From positions 1 through 21,234 of the forward strand of contig CANNMN010000003.1 in assembly GCA_947505885.1 (NCBI GenBank): a stretch of DNA of 21,234 nucleotides. The letters run 5' to 3'. Source of the DNA: Rickettsiales bacterium (GTDB taxonomy: Bacteria; Pseudomonadota; Alphaproteobacteria; Rickettsiales; UBA1997). The stretch's first letter is position 1, and the number at the start of each line of letters is the position of its first letter. The translations under genes were made by a program, and so were the position numbers. Positions 15,832 to 21,234 of the stretch are shown here, in pieces. The notes under the pieces are model-generated. The model saw nothing but the letters and a program-made list of their open reading frames with translations, ran no database searches and was not told the origin of the DNA.

Positions 15832-15996
15832 TATTATTTTAATTAGATTTTGATCTAGATTAGACTAAACAGGCAAATATTTGCTTCACAAATATTTTCG
15901 TAAAAAACCCTGTTGCAATTTAAGCGAAACCCCAAGTAAGTTGCCCTTCGCTTTCATTAAAGCCCCCTTATTTGAGTTAATAAATCATTTTAAAAT
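15832..15996. promoter_or_regulatory. Divergent intergenic region with CAAATATTT repeats
   Basis: This 165-bp spacer separates the divergent prepilin and VirB2-like genes and must hold both promoters. It contains the perfect 12-bp palindrome GCAAATATTTGC (15873-15884) and a second CAAATATTT (15889-15897), 15 bp after the first. ATCTAGAT (15853-15860) is an 8-bp palindrome. These could be operator sites. I could not identify a convincing -35/-10 pair in either direction. Confidence 0.35.
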
Positions 15997-16371
15997 ATGA
16001 AAAAAATCTCCTCTCTTATTGCAAGAGTTACTCTTTTTTCTTTCTTCTTACTTGCAGTAGCTCCAGCTCTTATTCCCGCGATGTCTTCTGCGGCCTTAGC
16101 CCAAGGCTCATATGCTAGTGATTCTTTGGTTAACACCAACGTTCTAGTAGACGTAATGTGTAACGTTCTTCGTATCGTAACCGGTAACGGCGGCAAAGCT
16201 TTCGCAGCTTTTGCGATTCTTTCTGTTGGTATCGGGTTCTTCACCGGTAAAGTATCTTGGGGTTTAATGATTGGTGTTGCAGCCGGCATCGCTGCAATGT
16301 TTGGCGCCAACTCGATTGTAGCCTCAATCACTGGCCAAAGTGCAATGGACTGCTCTACCTATAGAGACTAG
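15997..16371 (+). CDS. virB2: TrbC/VirB2 family type IV secretion pilin
   Basis: Major pilus subunit type of P-type (VirB/VirD4-like) type IV secretion systems. The 124-residue product has a long signal peptide with a likely cut after ALA (residue 35), then a hydrophilic stretch, and two hydrophobic helices (about 66-84 and 87-113) joined by a short TGKVSW loop, as in VirB2. Two cysteines (C55 and C119) flank the helices and could form a disulphide. The pattern VMCNVLRIVTGNGGKAFA resembles rickettsial VirB2 copies (recall). No other vir gene is in the window. Solitary virB2 copies are common in Rickettsiales. The gene symbol is assigned by family. Confidence 0.8.
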   Translation: MKKISSLIARVTLFSFFLLAVAPALIPAMSSAALAQGSYASDSLVNTNVLVDVMCNVLRIVTGNGGKAFAAFAILSVGIGFFTGKVSWGLMIGVAAGIAAMFGANSIVASITGQSAMDCSTYRD

Positions 16372-16422
16372 ACAAAAGTAAATTCAATCAAAAGATTCAC
16401 TAAAAATTAGTTATTAAAAACA

Positions 16423-16764
16423 ATGTCCAGAAAATGTGATTTACTCGCTGTTGGAGTGATGAGTGGCAATAAAGTGTCACACTCAAACCGCAAAACAAAA
16501 AGAAAGTTCTTACCAAATCTTCATTCTCTTTCTTTTAAGAGCGAAGCCCTTGGCATAGACCTCAAAATTAAAGTTGCCGCGTCAACTCTTCGCACAATTA
16601 ATAAGTTTGGCAGTATCGATAACTTTTTGGTTAATTATCGCTACGGAAAGTTAAGTGATGAGGCAAAAAAACTACGCACTAAGATCAAGCAAAAATTGAT
16701 CAAAACTGGCAAATTAGATGAGGTAAAAATCGTCAAAGAGAAAAAGATTCAGAAAACAAAATAA
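16423..16764 (+). CDS. rpmB: 50S ribosomal protein L28
   Basis: Large-subunit ribosomal protein. The start MSRKCDLLAVGVMSGNKVSH followed by SNRKTKRKFLPNLHS is the L28 signature, and VAASTLRTINKFGSIDNFL matches the conserved second half. At 113 residues it is somewhat longer than the usual 75-100, with a lysine-rich tail after about residue 80; such tails occur in alphaproteobacteria. It stands alone with its own terminator; rpmG (L33), a frequent neighbour elsewhere, is not present. Confidence 0.96.
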   Translation: MSRKCDLLAVGVMSGNKVSHSNRKTKRKFLPNLHSLSFKSEALGIDLKIKVAASTLRTINKFGSIDNFLVNYRYGKLSDEAKKLRTKIKQKLIKTGKLDEVKIVKEKKIQKTK

Positions 16765-16786
16765 TCTGAATTTTAAAAATTCTTAA

Positions 16787-16820
16787 CCAGCCATTTCATC
16801 AGGGAATGGCTGGTTTTTTA
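16787..16820 (+). terminator. Rho-independent terminator of rpmB
   Basis: CCAGCCATT (16787-16795) pairs perfectly with AATGGCTGG (16805-16813) around a nine-base loop and is followed by six T residues. This is the strongest terminator in the window. It separates rpmB from lpdA, which begins 23 bases later. Confidence 0.92.
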
Positions 16821-16842
16821 TTGAACATAATTTTTTCAAAAT

Positions 16843-18249
16843 ATGAGCGAGCAAATTTTTGACCTAGTGGTTATCGGTGCTGGACCAGGCGGATATGTTG
16901 CGGCAATTCGTGCGGCGCAACTTGGATTAAAAACTGCCTGCGTAGAAAAAAGAGGAACGCTCGGCGGAACCTGTTTGAACGTTGGATGTATTCCTTCAAA
17001 AGCTCTTCTTGAAGTTTCTCACAAATTTCATGATGCCGGTCACCAATTTGAGAAATTAGGCATTGAAGTTTCTTCGCCAAAAATCGACGTAACAAAATTA
17101 CTCGCCAATAAAAATGAAATCGTTTCTGGCTTGACTGGCGGGATCTCTGGACTCTTCAAGAAAAATAAAATTACCTCAATTGAAGGCGCAGCAAAATTCT
17201 TAGATAAAAACACGATTGAAGTTACAAAAACTGATGGGTCAAAAGAAAAAATCTCAGCCCTGAATTTCATCATCGCAACAGGTTCCGAAGTTACAAATCT
17301 TCCTGGCGTTGAAATTGATGAAAAAGTAATCATCTCTTCAACCGGTGCTTTGGATTTAGAAAACGTTCCAAGCAAAATGATCGTGATTGGCGCAGGTGTA
17401 ATTGGACTTGAACTTGGTTCAGTTTGGGGTCGTTTTGGCGCGGAAATCGAGGTAATTGAATACCTAGACAAAATCACGCCCTCAATGGACGCGGAGGTTT
17501 CTCGTAACTTTCAAAGAATTCTTGAAAAACAAGGGTTCAAATTCCGTCTTTCAACAAAAGTTGTGTCAGTAAAAAAAGACAAAAAAGGTGCTGTGGTTGA
17601 AATCGAATCAGTTGCCGATGGCAAAAAAGAAACTCTTTCGGCTGATGTCGTTCTAGTTGCAATCGGTCGTCGTCCGAATACGCAAAACCTTGGATTAGAA
17701 AATGTTGGCATCAAAACTAACCAGCGCGGCTTCATTGAAAATCATCACTTGCGCACTTCTGTTGAAAATATTTTTGTCATTGGCGATGTCACAACTGGTG
17801 CGATGTTGGCTCATAAAGCTGAAGATGAAGGAGTTGCTGCTGCAGAAATTATTGCCGGACAAAAAGGTCACGTAAATTATGACGTTATTCCGAATGTGAT
17901 TTACACTTACCCAGAAGTTGCTTCAGTCGGCAAAACCGAAGAAGAATTAAAGAATGCGAATATAGCTTATAAAGTCGGAAAGTTTTCGATGATGGCAAAT
18001 TCACGTGCACGCGCTACTGGCGATGATCAAGGCTTCGTAAAAATTCTTGCCGATGCAAAAACTGATCGCATTTTAGGTGCGCACATAATTGGTCGCGAAG
18101 CTGGAAATACGATTCATGAAGTTGTTGTGGCAATGGAATTTGGCGGATCAGCCGAAGATCTCGCTAGAACTTGTCACGCCCATCCCACTTACAACGAAGC
18201 GGTTAAAGAAGCTGCGATGGCAGTAGAAAAAAGACAGATTCACTCTTAG
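16843..18249 (+). CDS. lpdA: Dihydrolipoamide dehydrogenase (E3)
   Basis: FAD flavoenzyme that reoxidises dihydrolipoamide in the pyruvate and 2-oxoglutarate dehydrogenase complexes, passing electrons to NAD+. The 468 residues show the FAD-binding VVIGAGPGGYVAA (9-21), the redox disulphide GGTCLNVGCIPSK (C44, C49), the NAD-binding MIVIGAGVIGLELGSVWGRF (about 179-198), the second FAD segment IFVIGDVTTGAMLAHKAEDE (about 309-328) and the catalytic HPTYNE near the end (H447, E452) contributed to the partner subunit. No lipoyl domain is fused at the N-terminus. No E1 or E2 genes are adjacent. It sits between the rpmB terminator and the 500-bp non-coding region. Confidence 0.97.
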   Translation: MSEQIFDLVVIGAGPGGYVAAIRAAQLGLKTACVEKRGTLGGTCLNVGCIPSKALLEVSHKFHDAGHQFEKLGIEVSSPKIDVTKLLANKNEIVSGLTGGISGLFKKNKITSIEGAAKFLDKNTIEVTKTDGSKEKISALNFIIATGSEVTNLPGVEIDEKVIISSTGALDLENVPSKMIVIGAGVIGLELGSVWGRFGAEIEVIEYLDKITPSMDAEVSRNFQRILEKQGFKFRLSTKVVSVKKDKKGAVVEIESVADGKKETLSADVVLVAIGRRPNTQNLGLENVGIKTNQRGFIENHHLRTSVENIFVIGDVTTGAMLAHKAEDEGVAAAEIIAGQKGHVNYDVIPNVIYTYPEVASVGKTEEELKNANIAYKVGKFSMMANSRARATGDDQGFVKILADAKTDRILGAHIIGREAGNTIHEVVVAMEFGGSAEDLARTCHAHPTYNEAVKEAAMAVEKRQIHS

Positions 18250-18255
18250 TTAAAA

Positions 18256-18368
18256 CTAAGCGGCATTTGAAGGGGTAGTATTCAATAAGGCAGCGGACCC
18301 AAATCATAAGGCCTATCTTAAATATAGTCTGGCTTGCTATTAGTACTATCCCGTCAAATGCCGCCTAA
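18256..18368. mobile_element. MITE-like element with inverted ends and CTAA flanking duplication
   Basis: A 105-bp unit (18260-18364) has perfect 11-bp ends GCGGCATTTGA / TCAAATGCCGC. Pairing continues for nine more pairs after a single mismatch (18272-18280 with 18344-18352, one G-T). The unit is flanked on both sides, with no gap, by CTAA (18256-18259 and 18365-18368), as expected for a 4-bp target duplication. YTAR-type 4-bp duplications are known for the IS5 group. No transposase is encoded. The alternative is a structured RNA, since the plus strand would fold into a 20-bp stem with a 63-base apical region. Confidence 0.5.
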
Positions 18369-18671
18369 TGATCTAAAGCTCAGGCGGGAATCAAGATGCG
18401 CTCATTCAAAAATCAAAACGTCAAAAAGCGGGATGATTGCTAAGCTAGCACAGCGAAAAATAGGGTGGTTCTAAACAAATAATTAACTCGATAAAGTAGC
18501 GACAAATTATGGAATAAAATCCATCAGCTAAAACCCAGCAGAAGAAAGTGACGAAAAAGTTTTAAGATAAAATCGACAGCAATAATTACGCAAAAAATAG
18601 TGAAAAAAAACATCAAGGGAGAAACTGCCTAGGTAGAAATAAAAAAGATTCTTTGTGTAATTTTTTTGGCG

Positions 18672-18700
18672 CAGACGCTTCTTCGAAGCGCAAAAATCTG
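18672..18700. other. Hairpin upstream (plus strand) of the pccB stop
   Basis: CGCTTC (18676-18681) and GAAGCG (18685-18690) form a 6-bp stem with a three-base loop, and outer CAGA/TCTG (18672-18675 and 18697-18700) can add an outer stem. It lies about 50 bp beyond the pccB stop on the minus strand but lacks a following T-run in either direction, so it is only a weak candidate for a pccB transcript end. Confidence 0.3.
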
Positions 18701-18748
18701 AAAAGTAAAAGAGAGGCCCCAAGAAATAATCCGGCAAAACACTCTAGC

Positions 18749-20284
18749 CTACAAAGGCAAGTTGTCGTGTTTTTTCCAAGGCTTGTTGATCTTTTTATTT
18801 TTTAGAATTTGCAGTGAGGCGCAAATTCTTTTGCGGGTGTTTTGTGGACGAATTACTTCGTCAATAAAGCCACGTGAAGCCGCCACAAAAGGTGAAGCGA
18901 ATTTCTCACGATATTCAGCAACTCTTTTTGCTTTTGATTCCGGATCTTTTGCATCTTCACGGAAAATAATTTCCACCGCACCTTCCGGCCCCATTACTGC
19001 AATCTCAGCATTCGCCCAAGCGTAGTTCACGTCTCCACGAAGATGTTTTGAATTCATTACGATGTAAGCCCCGCCGTAAGCTTTGCGAGTGATTACGGTA
19101 ATTTTTGGAACTGTTGCTTCGCCGTAAGCGTAAAGCAATTTTGCGCCGTGACGAATAATGCCAGCATGTTCTTGATCCGTTCCCGGTAAAAATCCTGGAA
19201 CGTCAACAAAAGTTAAAATTGGAATATTGAAAGCGTCACAAAAACGGATAAAACGCGCGGCTTTTTCAGAAGCTTTGATGTCGAGACATCCAGCTAAATT
19301 CATTGGTTGGTTAGCAACAATCCCCACTGTTTCGCCTTCCATGCGGCCAAAGCCTACAAGAATATTTTTTGCATAATTCGGTTGGATTTCAAAAAAGTCA
19401 CCTTCATCCAAAATCTTTTCAACCAACTCTGACATGTCGTAAGGCTGATTTGGATTTTCTGGAACTAGCGTGTTAAGAGAAATATCTACGCGGTCTGAAG
19501 CGTCATCAACCGGAATTTGTGGAGTCGATTTTTGATTCGAAAGCGGCAGGAAGTTAATGAGGCGACGCGTTTGCAACAAAGCTTCGATGTCACTTTTGAA
19601 AGTCAAATGAGCCACGCCAGACTTTGCACCATGCACTGATGCACCACCCAAATCCTCCTGGGAAATTATTTCGTGAGTAACTGTTTTGACCACATCTGGA
19701 CCGGTCACGAACATGTAAGATGAGTTCTCAACCATCACCGTAAAATCAGTAAGAGCTGGCGAATAAACCGCGCCACCGGCGCATGGCCCCATGATTAAAG
19801 AAATCTGCGGAACAACGCCACTCGCATCAATATTGCGTTGGAAAATTTCGCCATAACCACCAAGTGAATCAACCCCTTCTTGAATACGTGCTCCACCAGA
19901 ATCATTCATGCCGATCACTGGTGCGCCAACTTGCATCGCGCGATCAAGAATCTGACAAATTTTACGCGCATGAGCCTCGCCGAGCGAGCCACCCATTACG
20001 GTAAAATCTTGGCTGTAAACAAAAACTAAGCGGCCGTTAATTGTACCTTGCCCAGTAACCACACCATCCCCCGGATGTTTCTTGTCATCCATGTCAAAAT
20101 CAGCGCAGCGATGCTCAACATAAAGACCATATTCTTCAAAAGAATTTGGATCGAGTAAAACTTCGATTCTCTCACGAGCGGTCAATTTTCCTTTCGAGTG
20201 TTGTAGATCTATTCTCTTCTGACCGCCGCCAATTCTGGCCTCTTCGCGTTTAGAAGTGAGTTTAGCAATATTTGAGGAACGCAT
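18749..20284 (-). CDS. pccB: Propionyl-CoA carboxylase beta subunit (carboxyltransferase)
   Basis: Transfers carboxyl from biotin to propionyl-CoA (or acetyl-CoA), feeding methylmalonyl-CoA formation. The 511-residue crotonase-fold protein shows the start region [19 protein letters not shown] (31-49), [16 protein letters not shown] (about 70-85), the first oxyanion-hole segment [13 protein letters not shown] (about 165-177) and the second, [11 protein letters not shown] (400-410). Length and motifs fit PccB, including [20 protein letters not shown]. The biotin-carrying alpha subunit gene pccA is not in the window. It is on the same strand as psd and tig but separated from psd by a large inverted repeat. 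Acetyl-CoA carboxylase-type use cannot be excluded from sequence. Confidence 0.95.
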   Translation of the reverse strand: MRSSNIAKLTSKREEARIGGGQKRIDLQHSKGKLTARERIEVLLDPNSFEEYGLYVEHRCADFDMDDKKHPGDGVVTGQGTINGRLVFVYSQDFTVMGGSLGEAHARKICQILDRAMQVGAPVIGMNDSGGARIQEGVDSLGGYGEIFQRNIDASGVVPQISLIMGPCAGGAVYSPALTDFTVMVENSSYMFVTGPDVVKTVTHEIISQEDLGGASVHGAKSGVAHLTFKSDIEALLQTRRLINFLPLSNQKSTPQIPVDDASDRVDISLNTLVPENPNQPYDMSELVEKILDEGDFFEIQPNYAKNILVGFGRMEGETVGIVANQPMNLAGCLDIKASEKAARFIRFCDAFNIPILTFVDVPGFLPGTDQEHAGIIRHGAKLLYAYGEATVPKITVITRKAYGGAYIVMNSKHLRGDVNYAWANAEIAVMGPEGAVEIIFREDAKDPESKAKRVAEYREKFASPFVAASRGFIDEVIRPQNTRKRICASLQILKNKKINKPWKKHDNLPL

Positions 20285-20306
20285 AAAAATTTAATTTAGC
20301 TACACC

Positions 20307-20415
20307 GATCTCTCCACGTCATCCCCGCGTAGGCGGGGATCCAGGACAACAAGCTCGGAGTAAATTACGAGACCTCCTGGATTCCCGCTTACGCGGGAAT
20401 GACAAACTGGAGATC
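20307..20415. repeat. Inverted pair of REP-like hairpins
   Basis: Two 29-bp copies of one repeat (20318-20346 and the reverse complement of 20375-20403) face each other and agree at 26 positions. Each copy also folds on itself: CCCCGC/GCGGGG on the left, TCCCGC/GCGGGA when the right copy is read in reverse complement. Outer flanks GATC..TCCA and TGGAGATC partly extend the large palindrome. The GTCATTCCCGCG...GGAATCCAGG type of repeat is widely dispersed in proteobacterial genomes (recall). It lies between psd and pccB, so it would be transcribed if they share an mRNA. Confidence 0.85.
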
Positions 20416-20431
20416 CGTTCTTGAATTAGTT

Positions 20432-21106
20432 TTAATCTAGTCTAGCAACAACGGTTTCGCCGCCAATCATTGTTTGGCCAACGAGACATTTTACTGCGAC
20501 GTTTTCTGGCAAATAAATGTCAGCACGACTGCCGAAACGAATGATTCCATAACGATCTCCCGTCGCTACTTTTTGCCCCTCTTTCAAATCAGAAATGATA
20601 CGACGAGCAACAAGACCAGCGACTTGAACGAAGATTACTTCCTTGCCATTATCCAATTTAACAACAGCTGAATTTCTTTCGTTTTCTGCACTAGCATCAG
20701 AGGCATTCGCACTCAAAAATCTTCCTGGCTTGTAGCTAATTTTAGTAATCGTGCCACCAATCGGAACGCGGTTTACGTGAACGTTAAATACATTCAAAAA
20801 CACGCTGATTTTATTAAATTTTTGCTTGCCATAACCAAGATCTTCTGGCGCCTCAACACCATATTCAACCAGGGTAACCACTCCGTCAGCAGGGCTAATC
20901 ACAATATTTTCTTCAACCGGAATAACGCGCTCAGGATCGCGGAAAAAGAAAACACACCACAATGTTAGAACAAGACCAATCAAGCCCAAAACATTGTTGA
21001 GCAAAGCCAAAATTATTGTGACTAAAGCGAAGATGAAAATAAATTTGAAACCTTCTTTGTGAATTGGGAAGGTGACCATTTTTAGTGCGTCTAGAAAATC
21101 GTGCAT
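20432..21106 (-). CDS. psd: Phosphatidylserine decarboxylase proenzyme
   Basis: Makes phosphatidylethanolamine from phosphatidylserine at the inner membrane; the proenzyme cuts itself to create a pyruvoyl group. The 224-residue protein is of the short type common in alphaproteobacteria. It has two close hydrophobic segments (about 22-55), SPADG (71-75), FNVHVNR (107-113) with the conserved histidine, PGRFLSANASDAS (127-139) and the self-cleavage site FGSRADIYLP with G192-S193, after which S193 becomes the pyruvoyl group. It begins one base after the stop of the upstream tig gene, suggesting coupling. pssA, its usual neighbour, is not downstream. Confidence 0.95.
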   Translation of the reverse strand: MHDFLDALKMVTFPIHKEGFKFIFIFALVTIILALLNNVLGLIGLVLTLWCVFFFRDPERVIPVEENIVISPADGVVTLVEYGVEAPEDLGYGKQKFNKISVFLNVFNVHVNRVPIGGTITKISYKPGRFLSANASDASAENERNSAVVKLDNGKEVIFVQVAGLVARRIISDLKEGQKVATGDRYGIIRFGSRADIYLPENVAVKCLVGQTMIGGETVVARLD

Positions 21107-21107
21107 T

Positions 21108-21234
21108 TTATTCCTCGTTAGATTTTGCCCAGAGTTTGTCGAACTCTTTTAAAGCGATTTTTTTCTTCTCGATTGAAGGCTGAGTCAAAACGAAATCAAT
21201 CGCCTTTTCTTCAAGAATAGAGCCGCGCAATTGC
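21108..21234 (-). CDS. tig: Trigger factor, C-terminal end (partial)
   Basis: Forty-one codons enter from the window edge and end at TAA (21108-21110). The tail QLRGSILEEKAIDFVLTQ followed by a Lys-rich stretch and EFDKLWAK resembles the C-terminus of trigger factor, in which a Gly/Ala-x-hydrophobic-EEK-VVDF-hydrophobic pattern closes the chaperone arm (recall from rickettsial and other alphaproteobacterial proteins). Trigger factor is a ribosome-bound folding chaperone and prolyl isomerase. Only the end is visible, so the call rests on this pattern; the rest of the gene would lie to the right of the window. Confidence 0.7.
   Translation of the reverse strand, partial: QLRGSILEEKAIDFVLTQPSIEKKKIALKEFDKLWAKSNEE

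Larger units (their letters stand above)
18250..18748. other. Gene-free region between convergent lpdA and pccB
   Basis: About 500 bp without a gene I can support. It holds a MITE-like element (18256-18368), a small hairpin at 18676-18690 and an otherwise AT-rich sequence. Minus-strand frames near 18524-18737 are open for short distances but give only T-driven hydrophobic strings with no clear ribosome binding site. I looked for RNase P RNA, tmRNA and SRP RNA core motifs and did not find them. Confidence 0.6.

Noticed and set aside
15930..15996. Promoter for the VirB2-like gene
   Set aside because: TTGAGT and TTGCCC occur, but no -10 at a proper distance could be found; the candidates would put the -10 at the start codon or give an 8-bp spacer.
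18260..18364. Identification as 6S, SRP, tmRNA or RNase P RNA
   Set aside because: The long stem with a large apical region is suggestive, but the SRP core (GGAAGCAGC-type), RNase P core (GAGGAAAGTCC-type) and a tmRNA tag were not found; 6S could not be confirmed by eye. The flanking CTAA duplication favours a mobile repeat.
18524..18613. Possible 29-residue hydrophobic minus-strand peptide after pccB
   Set aside because: The sequence is T-rich on that strand, so a hydrophobic string is expected by chance; there is no ribosome binding site or homology I can name. Conservation in relatives would be needed to revive it.
18528..18737. Minus-strand 69-codon frame with TTG start downstream of pccB
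   Set aside because: It is aromatic-rich low-complexity with no recognisable motif, and spans the hairpin at 18676-18690; it looks like non-coding sequence.

Overview
The window is about 21 kb of AT-rich bacterial chromosome with tightly packed, mostly vertically inherited genes. Several things point to an alphaproteobacterium, probably of the Rickettsiales type or a similar host-associated lineage: the character of the housekeeping proteins, a small TrbC/VirB2 type IV secretion pilin, a FixH-FixI-FixS (CcoH/I/S) set, a prepilin-like LamG protein, and an apparently solitary trpF. This placement is inferred from family knowledge; no search was run.

Layout, left to right. (1) 1-1094, minus: 5' part of a PilB/GspE-type secretion ATPase, cut by the window edge and divergent from gltX. 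(2) 1176-6224, plus: gltX, a palindromic repeat, then rpmH-rnpA-fixH-fixI-fixS, where the last four genes overlap one another; fixS is only 53 codons. (3) 6313-11775, plus: an envelope and metabolism run consisting of a SPOR-domain lipoprotein, a second lipoprotein of unknown function, a D-Ala-D-Ala carboxypeptidase, ybaB, trpF and a KimA-like APC permease. (4) 11818-12977, plus: tRNA-Arg(UCU), then rplM-rpsI with a clear promoter and terminator. (5) 12987-14929, plus: rpiB, trmB and murB, overlapping. (6) 14926-16371: a minus-strand prepilin-like LamG protein head-to-head with a plus-strand VirB2-like pilin. (7) 16423-18249, plus: rpmB with terminator, then lpdA. (8) 18250-18748: about 500 bp without a convincing gene, holding a MITE-like element with inverted ends and a 4-bp flanking duplication. 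(9) 18749-21234, minus: the end of tig (trigger factor), psd and pccB, with a large inverted repeat between psd and pccB.

How the genes work together: the window mixes translation (gltX, rpmH, rnpA, tRNA-Arg, rplM, rpsI, trmB, rpmB, tig), cbb3 oxidase maturation (fixHIS; the oxidase subunits are not here), envelope building (SPOR lipoprotein, carboxypeptidase, murB, psd), central metabolism (rpiB, lpdA, pccB) and surface or secretion components (PilB/GspE ATPase, prepilin, VirB2).

No CRISPR array, prophage, toxin-antitoxin pair or complete insertion sequence was seen, and I found no convincing new multi-gene system. The most interesting signals are small: the MITE-like element at 18256-18368, a promoter signature shared by rpmH and rplM at matching distances from their start codons, the inverted pair of REP-like hairpins with a covarying base pair upstream of pccB, and the divergent pilin pair with repeated operator-like words between them.
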